From: DATGLG01 sp035294245
Lineage (GTDB): Bacteria; Pseudomonadota; Alphaproteobacteria; JACZXZ01
Length of the DNA stretch: 64,000 bases
Direction of reading: 5' to 3'
NCBI GenBank assembly: GCA_035294245.1
Contig: DATGLG010000068.1
Span: 124,001 to 188,000, forward strand
In this document: in pieces, positions 54,634 to 63,131 of the stretch
Layout of the letters: every line of letters begins with the position of its first letter
How positions within the stretch are numbered: position 1 is the first letter of the stretch
Made by a program: the position numbers and the translations under genes
The notes under the pieces: model-generated
Told to the model about the DNA's origin: nothing
Seen by the model: the letters and a program-made list of their open reading frames with translations, nothing else
Databases searched by the model: none

Positions 54634-55842
54634 GTGAAGATCAAGGAAGCCCGCGTCATCATTACCTGCCCCGGGCGGAATTTCGTCACCCTCAAGATCG
54701 TGACGGATGATGGGCTCCATGGGCTCGGCGATGCGACCTTGAACGGGCGCGAGCTCGCCGTCGCCGCCTATCTGAGCGAGCACGTGGTTCCTTGTCTCAT
54801 CGGTCGCGACGCCGATCGGATCGAGGACATCTGGCAATATCTCTATCGCGGGGCTTACTGGCGGCGCGGGCCGGTGACGATGTCCGCCATCGCCGCCGTG
54901 GATACGGCGCTTTGGGACATCAAGGCCAAGGCCGCCAACATGCCCCTCTATCAGCTTCTCGGCGGCCGCAGCCGCGACGGCGTCATGGTCTATGGCCACG
55001 CCAATGGCACCGACATCGAGGCGTGCGTCGATGAGGTCGCGCGCTATATCGCGCTCGGCTATAAGGCCATCCGCGCGCAATGCGGGATTCCCGGCTTGGC
55101 CTCGACCTATGGCGTGGCGCGCAACAAGATGTATTACGAGCCGGCCGACGCGGCCCTGCCGACCGAGAACCTGTGGTCGACGGAGAAATACCTCGATTTC
55201 GTTCCGAGCCTGTTCGAGAGGCTGCGCGTGAAGTTCGGCGCGGAGCCGCATCTGCTCCATGACGCGCATCATCGGCTGAAGCCCATCGAGGCGGCGCGGC
55301 TCGGGAAGGCGCTCGAGCCCTACCGGCTCTTCTGGCTCGAGGACGTTACCCCCGCCGAGAACCAGGAAAGCTTCCGGCTGATCCGCCAGCACACCACCAC
55401 TCCCCTCGCCGTCGGCGAGGTGTTCAACTCGATCCACGACTGCCGCGCGCTGATCGGCGAGCAGCTCATCGATTACATCCGGGCGACGGTCGTTCATGCC
55501 GGCGGGATCAGCCATATGCGCCGCATCGCGGCACTGGCCGAGCTCTACAATGTGCGGACGGGCAGCCACGGCGCCACCGATCTCTCGCCGGTCTGCATGG
55601 GCGCGGCACTGCATTTCGACATCTGGGTGCCGAATTTCGGCATCCAGGAATATATGCGGCATACCGAGGCGACGGATGCGGTCTTCCCCCATGCCTATTC
55701 CTTCAAGGACGGCTATCTCTTTCCCGGCGAGGCGCCTGGGCACGGGGTCGATATCGACGAGAAGCTCGCCGCGAGATTTCCGTATCGGCGGGCCTATCTG
55801 CCTGTCAATCGCCTCCTCGACGGCACCATGCATGATTGGTAG
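54634..55842 (+). CDS. manD: D-mannonate dehydratase (ManD/RspA, enolase superfamily)
   Basis: This 402-residue enzyme dehydrates D-mannonate to 2-keto-3-deoxygluconate. GTG 54634 follows AGGAG. It starts '[20 protein letters not shown]', as ManD proteins do. The enolase-superfamily metal ligands are Asp in 'LLHDAHHRL', Glu in '[11 protein letters not shown]' and Glu in 'AVGEVFNS'. Other conserved parts are '[16 protein letters not shown]' and '[20 protein letters not shown]'. Some ManD-like proteins dehydrate D-gluconate instead, but genes for the two preceding glucuronate-pathway steps lie in the same cluster, which supports mannonate. Confidence 0.92.
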   Translation: MKIKEARVIITCPGRNFVTLKIVTDDGLHGLGDATLNGRELAVAAYLSEHVVPCLIGRDADRIEDIWQYLYRGAYWRRGPVTMSAIAAVDTALWDIKAKAANMPLYQLLGGRSRDGVMVYGHANGTDIEACVDEVARYIALGYKAIRAQCGIPGLASTYGVARNKMYYEPADAALPTENLWSTEKYLDFVPSLFERLRVKFGAEPHLLHDAHHRLKPIEAARLGKALEPYRLFWLEDVTPAENQESFRLIRQHTTTPLAVGEVFNSIHDCRALIGEQLIDYIRATVVHAGGISHMRRIAALAELYNVRTGSHGATDLSPVCMGAALHFDIWVPNFGIQEYMRHTEATDAVFPHAYSFKDGYLFPGEAPGHGVDIDEKLAARFPYRRAYLPVNRLLDGTMHDW

Positions 55843-55855
55843 GAGCGGAGCCAGA

Positions 55856-57100
55856 ATGGTGGAGATTCCGCGAACGATCGAGGAATGGCGCGCCTGGCTT
55901 GGCGACACGGTGCTGCCCTATTGGGTGGTGGTGGTGGCGGTGGCGTCCGAGCCCGCGGGTTATGTCGAGTATCTGACGCGCGACGGCGTGCGGGACGCGC
56001 GAGCTGAGAAGACGCCCCTCGTCACCGCCCGTCTGATTTATGTTTTCAGCCATGCCCATGTGCTTGGGCTCGGTCGCGATGTGCTCAAGGCTGCGGAGCA
56101 CGGCTTCCGCTTTCTCGTCGAGCGCTGCTGGGATGCGCGTGACGGCGGATTCTTCCACAAGGTCGCCGCGGACGGCACACCCATCGATCGGCGCAAGGAT
56201 GCCTACGATCACGCCTTCGCGCTCTTCGCCATGGCTTGGCTCCATCGCGCGACCAGGAGACGGGAGCCGCTCGATTGGGCCGCGCGAATCATCGCCTATA
56301 TGGACGAAGCGCTCACCGATCCCACCGGCGGCTATCGCGAGCATATCGGGACCGGCGACCCGCAGCCGCTGCCGCGACGGCAAAATCCCCATATGCACCT
56401 GCTCGAGGCGTTTCACGCGCTCTTCGAGGCGACCGGCGATGAGGCTTGGCTTACGCTCGCAAGTGCAATCATCGATCTTTTCGAGCGGCATTTCTTCGAT
56501 CGGGAGACGGGCAGTCTCGGCGAGTTCTTCACGGCCGATTGGCAACCGGCGCCCGGCGCCCTCGGGGTGTTGCGCGAGCCGGGACACCATTTCGAATGGG
56601 TTTGGCTGCTCCACCACCACGCGCGCCTCACAGGATCGGATGCCAGCTTGGTGGCCGCCGATCGCCTCTACCATTTCGCCCTTCGTCATGGCCTCGACAA
56701 GCGACCCGGCCGGATTCCCGCCGCGTTCGACGAGATCGACCGCATGGGCCGCCTGGTTACGGAGAGCAAGCTGCTGTGGCCTCAGACCGAGGCGGTCAAG
56801 GCCTTTCTCGCGCGCTGGGAATTTCTCGAGGACCGGGACGCCGCGCGGCGAGTCCTCGATCATACAGTCCTGCTCTTCCGCTGGTTTCTCGTCGACGAGA
56901 CGGCGCGCTGGCGAAACCGCCTCGCCGCCGACGGCCGCGAGATACCGGGCGAGCTGCCGGTGCGCGTCCTCTATCACCTCTTTCTCGGTCTCGCCGAGCT
57001 GGTTCGCCTGTGGCCGACGCTTCCGGCCGAAGAGCTGCGGCGGCTCGGTTCTTCGATCCGCGGGAGTAGCGCAGCCACGGCCTCGATGCTCCCGACATAG
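55856..57100 (+). CDS. AGE-family isomerase/epimerase (mannose/aldose isomerase-like)
   Basis: This 414-residue protein has the (alpha/alpha)6-barrel fold of the N-acylglucosamine 2-epimerase / aldose-ketose isomerase group. 'KDAYDHAFALFAMAWLHRAT', 'RQNPHMHLLEAFHALFEATG', 'EPGHHFEWVWLLHHHARLTG' and 'WPQTEAVKAFLARWEF' give the conserved active-site His, Arg and Glu. AGGAGCGGAG precedes ATG 55856. It follows manD by 13 bases. Its substrate is probably a sugar released from, or entering, the uronate route, such as mannose/fructose or a uronic relative. It is not one of the canonical pathway steps. Confidence 0.85.
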   Translation: MVEIPRTIEEWRAWLGDTVLPYWVVVVAVASEPAGYVEYLTRDGVRDARAEKTPLVTARLIYVFSHAHVLGLGRDVLKAAEHGFRFLVERCWDARDGGFFHKVAADGTPIDRRKDAYDHAFALFAMAWLHRATRRREPLDWAARIIAYMDEALTDPTGGYREHIGTGDPQPLPRRQNPHMHLLEAFHALFEATGDEAWLTLASAIIDLFERHFFDRETGSLGEFFTADWQPAPGALGVLREPGHHFEWVWLLHHHARLTGSDASLVAADRLYHFALRHGLDKRPGRIPAAFDEIDRMGRLVTESKLLWPQTEAVKAFLARWEFLEDRDAARRVLDHTVLLFRWFLVDETARWRNRLAADGREIPGELPVRVLYHLFLGLAELVRLWPTLPAEELRRLGSSIRGSSAATASMLPT

Positions 57101-57121
57101 AGCGAGGAAACAGGAGCGGCG

Positions 57122-57877
57122 ATGCCCATCCAACCCGTCGAGACCCAGCGATTGTACCAGCAGGCGGCCGACCAGATCCGCAGCCTGGTCCGGCGGGGCG
57201 AATATGCGCCGGGGGATCGTCTTCCCTCCGAGCGCGAGCTCGCGAAACGGCTCGGCGTCAGCCGCCCGACCGTACGCGAGGCGATGATCGCGCTGGAGAT
57301 CGCCGGAATCATCGATATCCGCGCCGGCGCCGGCATCTTCGTTTCCGATCAGGCGACGCGCGATGTCCAGGCTTTGCTGCCGGCCCTCGATGCGGGCCCG
57401 AGCCCCTTCGATCTGCTCGCCGCGCGCCGGCTCCTCGAATGTGAGATCGCCGCCCAGGCGGCCGAGCAGGCGACCATCCGCGATCTGGCCGCGATCAAGG
57501 AAAGCATCGTGGAAATGGAGCGCGATATGGCCCGAGGCGGCTCGGGCCAGCGCGAGGACCGCCAATTCCATGGCCTGATCGCCGGCGCAACCCGTAACAG
57601 CGTCTTCGTCTCACTCGTCGACGGCTTGTGGGAAGGCATGTCGGCGCCCCTCTTCCACAGCCTCAGCGCGCATACCCATCTTCCCGATCACAAGCAGATG
57701 ACGATCGCCGATCACCGGGCGATCTATGAAGGACTGCGCAAGCGGGACGGTGCCGGCGCCCGAGCAGCGATGGCCGCGCACCTCGCCCATGTCGAGGCCG
57801 TCCTCACCGGCGCCGACGATCTCGCCATCCATCCCGAGCATGCCCCGGCGCGGCCACGGCGCCGCGACCAGAAATGA
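57122..57877 (+). CDS. FadR/GntR-family regulator (UxuR/ExuR-like)
   Basis: This 251-residue regulator has a GntR winged helix at residues 10-75 ('RGEYAPGDRLPSERELAKRL', 'GVSRPTVREAMIALEIAGII') and an FCD ligand domain at 95-235 ('RRLLECEIAAQAAEQATIRD', 'FHGLIAGATRNSVF', 'DHRAIYEGLRKRDG'), whose Asp/His residues bind a metal. It is the last gene of the hexuronate operon and most probably represses it until fructuronate or a related intermediate is present. A candidate operator lies at 47329-47339. Confidence 0.92.
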   Translation: MPIQPVETQRLYQQAADQIRSLVRRGEYAPGDRLPSERELAKRLGVSRPTVREAMIALEIAGIIDIRAGAGIFVSDQATRDVQALLPALDAGPSPFDLLAARRLLECEIAAQAAEQATIRDLAAIKESIVEMERDMARGGSGQREDRQFHGLIAGATRNSVFVSLVDGLWEGMSAPLFHSLSAHTHLPDHKQMTIADHRAIYEGLRKRDGAGARAAMAAHLAHVEAVLTGADDLAIHPEHAPARPRRRDQK

Positions 57878-57951
57878 TCTCCCGATGCGTCTTGCGTCGC
57901 GGGCTAATGCCCACTATCTCCAGGCTGGTCGAGGCAAGCGCCCATTAGGGC

Positions 57952-58185
57952 ATGGTCGGGATGATGGCTGAAGGACGGCGTTCCTATTGGGTCGTGGGGG
58001 GCGAATACCGGGACCCGAACCGCTACGAGACCGTGATCGGCGAGGAGACCTGGCTCGGGCCGTTTGCGAGCAAGGACGAAGCCCATAAGGTCTGGAAGGA
58101 ATGGGCGTGGAAGACCGTCGACAACGCGCAAATACGCTACCGTGTCGTCGAGGGCGCAGGCCCGCGCGCGAAAGCGCGACCCTGA
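57952..58185 (+). CDS. Small DUF4170-like protein
   Basis: This 77-residue protein of alphaproteobacterial type has 'RSYWVVGGEYRDPNRYETVI' and 'GPFASKDEAHKVWKEWAWKT', and no signal peptide. ATG 57952 is used. ATGs at 57961 and 57964 are also possible starts and none has a strong ribosome-binding site. The function is not known. It looks like a single gene, convergent with the mlaC-like gene. Confidence 0.75.
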   Translation: MVGMMAEGRRSYWVVGGEYRDPNRYETVIGEETWLGPFASKDEAHKVWKEWAWKTVDNAQIRYRVVEGAGPRAKARP

Positions 58186-58200
58186 TGATGTCGGCGCCGG

Positions 58201-58827
58201 CTATTTCGAGGCTTGGAGCTGAGTGAGCTTCGCCTGCACCTCGGCGATCAGCCCGTCGATTCCCTGCCGGGCGATCACCGAATCGACGGCGTCGCGAATC
58301 GTCACGGCCATGCTGACGCCTTGAACGAAGGCGTCGACGACTTTCGGCTCCCCGTCCACCTCGCGTACGCGCCATCCCACGACGAAGGGCTGGCCATCGC
58401 CGAGCTGGACGCTCGTCTCCACCAGCCTGTCCGTGTCGCCGGCGGGGCGGCTGCCAACCACGATGAAGTTCCTCACCTCGTTGACCTTGAAGGACGAGAG
58501 CGTCCGTGTGGCGACCTCGAGGGCGTAATTCGGGAGCAGGGACATGAGCTCCCGCCGCTGCGCCGCGGTCGCCTCGCTCCAATGGCGGCCGAGGACGAAA
58601 CGGGTGCCGCCGTCAAGATCGAAGCTCTTGCGGAGGAGCGCCTCGAGCGCGGCGCGATGGCGGGCGTCATGCCGCTGGTGATAGGCGCCGGCCAAGCTGA
58701 TCACGCGCTCGCCGACGGTCTTCACGAAATTCTCGACCTCGGCTTGCCCCATCGGGGCCGCGAACGCAGTCGGGCTCGCCAAACCTGCGGCGCTCACCAA
58801 CACAAGAAACCACAGCGCAAGCCGCAT
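58201..58827 (-). CDS. mlaC: MlaC-family periplasmic phospholipid-binding protein
   Basis: This 208-residue secreted protein has a signal peptide of about 24 residues ('FLVLVSAAGLASPTAFAAP'). The MlaC/Ttg2D fold is seen in 'RHRAALEALLRKSFDLDGGT', 'ELMSLLPNYALEVATRTLSS' and 'PKVVDAFVQGVSMAVTIRDA'. It carries phospholipid between the outer membrane and an MCE-type ABC transporter. The transporter genes (mlaDEF) are not nearby. The chosen ATG 58827 sits directly before the hydrophobic signal. Confidence 0.85.
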   Translation of the reverse strand: MRLALWFLVLVSAAGLASPTAFAAPMGQAEVENFVKTVGERVISLAGAYHQRHDARHRAALEALLRKSFDLDGGTRFVLGRHWSEATAAQRRELMSLLPNYALEVATRTLSSFKVNEVRNFIVVGSRPAGDTDRLVETSVQLGDGQPFVVGWRVREVDGEPKVVDAFVQGVSMAVTIRDAVDSVIARQGIDGLIAEVQAKLTQLQASK

Positions 58828-58969
58828 CAACGCCTCCGAGCTGCCACAACGCCGTCGCACAACTTTATATATGCTCGTTCAGCTATCGAAAATGCGTTAA
58901 TATGCGGCTATGATGCGCTGCCGGTGCTCGTGGCCGTTCCGCCGTCTCCATCGTGATGATTCCACCGTC

Positions 58970-59392
58970 ATGGACATGGTATGGGATGCGCGCCCGCTTC
59001 GGCGAAGGAGCGCAGCCGCAGCCAAGCGATATGCTTGCGCGAGGCGCGTCGCCGCGTCGTCCCTCGTCGCGCTTGCTCTTGCATCTTGCATGAGTATTAC
59101 AGCGCCAGATCCACGGCGAGCGCCGCCGAGTGCCGCCCTTCCACGCACGATCGGGCCCGACGATGTCGCCGCCTGCAGCGCGGAGCTCTACGCCTATGTC
59201 AGCGTTGGGGCCCTCGCGGAGCAGCTGGGTCCGGATGCCGATGTCTTCGATGCCGCGCTCAACGACCTGCACGACCAGTTGCAGGACTGCCTCACGGCGC
59301 CGGCCGGTGATCTCTTGGACGTGAAATGGACCCCGCGGGCTGATCGGCAGCGGCTTTGGTCGCCGAAGGACGGCGTCGTCAATTATCGTTGA
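58970..59392 (+). CDS. Small putative lipoprotein, hypothetical
   Basis: This protein has about 140 residues from ATG 58970. The same frame is open further upstream to 58910. A basic N-region precedes 'SLVALALASC', a lipobox whose Cys would be lipidated. The remainder has two Cys ('VAACSAELY', 'LQDCLTAP') and an acidic helical stretch. No family is recognised. It is divergent from the mlaC-like gene and convergent with the cupin gene. Confidence 0.5.
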   Translation: MDMVWDARPLRRRSAAAAKRYACARRVAASSLVALALASCMSITAPDPRRAPPSAALPRTIGPDDVAACSAELYAYVSVGALAEQLGPDADVFDAALNDLHDQLQDCLTAPAGDLLDVKWTPRADRQRLWSPKDGVVNYR

Positions 59393-59425
59393 GCGCGTTG
59401 TCCGCGAACGATAACCGTCGTCGCA

Positions 59426-59908
59426 TCAGGCACCGCTCAGGAATGCCGCGACCTCGGGGTGGGATTTGAGCTCTCGCAGGTCCTCATTGGACGGCAATTG
59501 AGGTTTATCCCTCATCGCATTGACCATGCAGAGAAATCCAAGAGGCTCGCCGGCCGTCGCGCGGAACTGGTGCCAGGTCCATGCGGGAATCGTGATGAGA
59601 TCGTAAGTCCCCACGTTCTGAACCGTGTCGCCGATCAGGCAGTGGCCGCGGCCGCGGAAGATCATGACCGCGTGCGTATGCTCGTGGCGCTCCAGAGAGG
59701 AGTAGCCGCCGGCCTCCATCTCGAAATAGCGCAGCTCGCAACCGAAGTCGGCGCCCGCGAACAACACCTGCCGCGAAATGGCCTTGAACGGCGCGCTGCC
59801 CTCCTCCTTGTAGGGGAGGCGATCCGTCGCCTCCCACCGGTAATTCTGGAAGCGACGCAGACGCGCGGCTGCTGGCGCGGCCGCATCCATCGGCTTGCCC
59901 TTATGCAT
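59426..59908 (-). CDS. Cupin-domain protein, probable partner of the RuBisCO-like protein
   Basis: This 160-residue single-domain cupin has a metal site formed by His75/His77/His79 in 'ERHEHTHAVMIF' and His113 in 'TWHQF', with a Cys at 127. 'ISRQVLFAGADFGCELRYFE' and 'DKPQLPSNEDLRELKSHPEV' flank the barrel. Its start overlaps the end of the RuBisCO-like gene by eight bases. In Rhodospirillum rubrum a cupin encoded near the RuBisCO-like protein turns 1-methylthioxylulose 5-phosphate into 1-deoxyxylulose 5-phosphate and methanethiol (established work on the isoprenoid shunt). The same role here is inference from this pairing. Confidence 0.82.
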   Translation of the reverse strand: MHKGKPMDAAAPAAARLRRFQNYRWEATDRLPYKEEGSAPFKAISRQVLFAGADFGCELRYFEMEAGGYSSLERHEHTHAVMIFRGRGHCLIGDTVQNVGTYDLITIPAWTWHQFRATAGEPLGFLCMVNAMRDKPQLPSNEDLRELKSHPEVAAFLSGA

Positions 59909-61019
59909 GTGCCCTCATCACGGCAGCCCCTTGGGCGACGCGGGCCACGAAGGCCGCTGTTTCCGCTGTCAGGCGCTCGCACGCAGCGAGCAGCCCTCCG
60001 CCGATCAGCAACATTACATCGGCACCATAGAAGTCAAGCATCTCCGGCACCCGCGCGACGGTCATGCCCCCCGCCGGCACCGGCACGCATGCGCGCTTGT
60101 CGGCCCAGGGCTCGACGGCCGCCAGCGCCAATCTCCGGCAGGTTTCCGGCGTATAGCCGAAGCGGCCCCCATGATTGGGGAAGATCGTGGCGTCGGCTCC
60201 CAGCAAACGAAAGAGCTTGCCGAGTAGAAGCGGCGGCGCCAGGCGCGCCGCGCCCGCCATCGCCGGATGGGCCATGAACGCCATGCCCGGATATTCGCGC
60301 ACCAGCGCATCGAAAGCGGGAAGGCCCACGATCATGGGCGCGATGAGGACCGTATCGACCCCGGCCTCCCGCGCTATCGCCATCTGCGCACGCAGCCGGT
60401 CCAGGTTGCCCGACAGGCTCGGGACGTAGCGGGTGGCATGCCCGGTCGCGCGATTGGCCTCGCGCACGGCAGCGGCGCAGGCGTGCACCCGCTCGGCGAA
60501 GGGGCTGTAGGCCTGGTCGGCCAGGCCGTGATCATCCTTGATGTAATCGAGCCCGCCGCGGGCGAGCCGGCCGGCCAACTCTGCCAGCGCTGCGGGCGGC
60601 AGACCCTGGGGCTTCAAGGCCGAGCAAGTCATGGCGCGTCCTTCGGCACCGACCCGTTGACGCAAACCGGTGAGGCCATGGCAGGGGCCACCGAAGGCCG
60701 CAAGCAGCTCCACAGAGAAGACGACATCGGCGAGCGTCACATCGTCGTGGATCGAGGTGTTGCCGAACAGCATGTTCATGAGCTGCCCGGCCTCGAGCCC
60801 CGTGGTCGCAGTGGCGATGCCGATGCGGACTTCGAACAGTCCCGCTGCAATCTCCTCGATACCCTCGACACGGCCGATGATTTCTGCGAGCACGAAGCGA
60901 TCCTCGATCGCCGCGACGGGCATTTCGACGCTTTGCTCGACCGCGATGGCGCGGGCGCGCGCCTCAATCGATCCCGCCTCGCTGCGAACCCGATAGATCG
61001 CCGTCATGCGCGAGGTCAC
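59901..61019 (-). CDS. RuBisCO-like protein (form IV), probable 5-methylthioribulose-1-phosphate isomerase
   Basis: This 372-residue protein starts at GTG 61019, supported by GGGAGAAGAGG. ATG 61007 lacks a ribosome-binding site. The N-terminal domain leads to 'PCHGLTGLRQ'. The barrel has Lys136 in 'SALKPQGL', then 'GGLDYIKDDHGLADQAYSPF' (Lys161, Asp162, Asp163), His251 in 'FMAHPAMAG', 'FPNHGGRFGY' and 'LIGGGLL'. The carboxylase Glu after the two Asp is His164, and the loop 6 lysine is not seen, so it should not fix CO2. Form IV proteins enolise sulfur-sugar phosphates or apionate-type acids. Coupling to the cupin gene favours methylthioribulose-1-phosphate isomerisation. Confidence 0.85.
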   Translation of the reverse strand: MTSRMTAIYRVRSEAGSIEARARAIAVEQSVEMPVAAIEDRFVLAEIIGRVEGIEEIAAGLFEVRIGIATATTGLEAGQLMNMLFGNTSIHDDVTLADVVFSVELLAAFGGPCHGLTGLRQRVGAEGRAMTCSALKPQGLPPAALAELAGRLARGGLDYIKDDHGLADQAYSPFAERVHACAAAVREANRATGHATRYVPSLSGNLDRLRAQMAIAREAGVDTVLIAPMIVGLPAFDALVREYPGMAFMAHPAMAGAARLAPPLLLGKLFRLLGADATIFPNHGGRFGYTPETCRRLALAAVEPWADKRACVPVPAGGMTVARVPEMLDFYGADVMLLIGGGLLAACERLTAETAAFVARVAQGAAVMRAHA

Positions 61020-61032
61020 GGCCTCTTCTCCC

Positions 61033-62052
61033 TCACGCCTGAGGCGCGCCTGCGCCGGCCGCGGATTTCCTCGGGCGCGCAAAATACGGGGCGAGATTGG
61101 CGCGGATGCGCTCGAGCACCGGAACCCGCGGGTCGGGAAGCGGAAACGCCTCGCCGGTAATCCGCTCGAACACGCTGACGTAGATGCGGGCGGCTTCGAG
61201 GATGATCTCGCGCGGGATCTCCGGGATCGGGTCCCGGTAGGGATCGCAACGGGCGACGACCCAGCTGCGCACAAAGTCCTTGTCGAAGCTCTCCGGCTTC
61301 TCGCCGGCGGCGAACCGGCGCCCATAGCTCGCGGCGAACCAATAGCGGCTGCTGTCGGGCGTATGGACCTCGTCGGCGAGGATGATGCGGCCGACGTCGT
61401 CGAAGCCGAACTCGTATTTGGTATCGACGAGGATGAGGCCGTGGCGTTCCGCGATCTCGCGGCCGCGCGCGAAGAGCGCCAACGCCAGATCGCACGCGGT
61501 CCGCCATTGCGCCGCCGTGAGCAATCGGCGGCCGATGATGTCCTCCGCCGTCAGCGGCTCGTCATGCCCGCCATCGGCCGCCTTCGTCGTCGGCGTGATG
61601 ATGGTGGCCGGAAGCTTCTGGTTCTCGCGCATGCTGTCGGGGAAGCGGACGCCGTACATCTCGCGCCGGCCCGCCTTGTACATGCTCCAGATCGAGGTGG
61701 CGGTGGTCCCCGCCAGGTAGTCGCGCACGACGACTTCTACGGGGAAGATGCTCAGCCGCCGGCACACGACGACGTTGGGATCGGGGTACTCGATGACGTG
61801 GTTGGGGCAGACGTCCTGCGTCGCCTCGAACCAGAAGCGGGCGATTTGCGTCAGCACTTGTCCCTTGAGGGGGATCGCGGTGAGGATGCGATCGAAGGCG
61901 CTCAGCCGGTCGCTCGCGATAAGAATGCGCCGCCCGTCCGGAAGGTCGTAATTATGCCGCACCTTGCCGCGATAGTGGCCGGGAAGCTCGGGAATGGTGG
62001 CGTCCCAAAGCGCCTGGTCGGCATAACGCGCGAGATCGGCCGTTGCGAGCAT
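61033..62052 (-). CDS. purC: Phosphoribosylaminoimidazole-succinocarboxamide (SAICAR) synthase
   Basis: This 339-residue enzyme of purine synthesis joins CAIR and aspartate using ATP. Present are '[20 protein letters not shown]', '[20 protein letters not shown]', '[20 protein letters not shown]' and '[12 protein letters not shown]', with '[14 protein letters not shown]' near the C terminus. It is of the longer PurC type. The RuBisCO-like gene starts 13 bases after its stop, so a housekeeping gene and a salvage pair share one transcript. Confidence 0.95.
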   Translation of the reverse strand: MLATADLARYADQALWDATIPELPGHYRGKVRHNYDLPDGRRILIASDRLSAFDRILTAIPLKGQVLTQIARFWFEATQDVCPNHVIEYPDPNVVVCRRLSIFPVEVVVRDYLAGTTATSIWSMYKAGRREMYGVRFPDSMRENQKLPATIITPTTKAADGGHDEPLTAEDIIGRRLLTAAQWRTACDLALALFARGREIAERHGLILVDTKYEFGFDDVGRIILADEVHTPDSSRYWFAASYGRRFAAGEKPESFDKDFVRSWVVARCDPYRDPIPEIPREIILEAARIYVSVFERITGEAFPLPDPRVPVLERIRANLAPYFARPRKSAAGAGAPQA

Positions 62053-62150
62053 CGGATCGTCCGGTCGTCAGCAATCCTCCCTGGTAGCTTTACATCGGGT
62101 GAGCGCCGATGGCCAGAGCGAGCATTTTGGCTCGGATGAGCCGGTGGAGG

Positions 62151-62960
62151 CTAAGCGTGAGGTTTCTCCTCGACCTGGGGCGCAGACGCCGCGGGCCGCA
62201 TCGCCGCGGTGCTCACATACCAGAAGGTCTCGCCCTTGCGCTGGTGGCGCGTCGCCTCGAGGCCGCGAGATTGCAGGGATGACACCGTCGCGGACTCCGT
62301 CGAGTAGATACGCCATCCGGAATCCGCGGGCGGGCTCGCCTGGGCATGCCGCGATTCTTGCAGGGCGGCAAGGAGGCGCGAGCTCTCGGGACGATGAATG
62401 ACGAAGCCCTCGCCCGTCGGGGCGGCGACATCGATCTCCAGCAAGCGGCAAAGGTGGCGCTTGCGCGGCGCGTCCTCCCGATCGGCCCGGCGAAAGGCTT
62501 CGACGAGCGCCCGGGTTTCTCCATCGGTGATATCGCCTGCCGAGGAGGGCGATGCCGCGGCTCGCCAGGCCTCCGGCGGGCAACTCTTGGCGCGCGCATC
62601 GAAAACCATGAACGGGTTGATCTCCGCCGGATAGATGCGGCAAACCCGCGGCCTCCGCTCATAAATCCGGCAGCGCAGATCGTCACCCAGGTTCCGGCAG
62701 TTGCCGGAGACCATGCCGATCAACACAACGGTCACGCGGATCGGCGAGCCGCCGCAGGTCGCGGCAAAGGAGCGGCCCTTGGTGTAGGCGGCGCGGCGAT
62801 CCTGCGCATCCGGCTCCGTCGACCAATCGGCGGCTTCGCAAAGAACACAGACCTCGCCGCCATCCTCGATCCAGGCGATCGCCTCGTCGATGCAAAGCGG
62901 AAGATTGTGGTCGCGGCAGCATTTGCCGCACATCGTGCACGAGAAATTCACGTCGCCCAT
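62151..62960 (-). CDS. YkgJ-type cysteine-cluster protein
   Basis: This 269-residue protein belongs to the zinc/iron-chelating (Fe-S cluster-like) family. The N-terminal motif 'FSCTMCGKCCRDHNLPLC' and later 'GNCRNLGDDLRCRIYERRPR' and 'VCRIYP' give the eight or so conserved Cys. The C-terminal half is not conserved. Functions of the family are not established and a metal or Fe-S cofactor is likely. It is a single gene near purC on the same strand. Confidence 0.82.
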   Translation of the reverse strand: MGDVNFSCTMCGKCCRDHNLPLCIDEAIAWIEDGGEVCVLCEAADWSTEPDAQDRRAAYTKGRSFAATCGGSPIRVTVVLIGMVSGNCRNLGDDLRCRIYERRPRVCRIYPAEINPFMVFDARAKSCPPEAWRAAASPSSAGDITDGETRALVEAFRRADREDAPRKRHLCRLLEIDVAAPTGEGFVIHRPESSRLLAALQESRHAQASPPADSGWRIYSTESATVSSLQSRGLEATRHQRKGETFWYVSTAAMRPAASAPQVEEKPHA

Positions 62961-63131
62961 CGAGTCGCCACGCGCGCAGCGTTATTTCACTGCTGCGTGG
63001 TTAACAACTCGTTCACGATAAAAATTCCCCCCTTCCGCCCGTTGGCATGTATTCGGCGGGTTCCGGCACCGCGGCGACATGGTCGTCGAGGAGGCGCTCC
63101 GCCCAGCGCGACGAAGCGCCCCTTCGGCATG

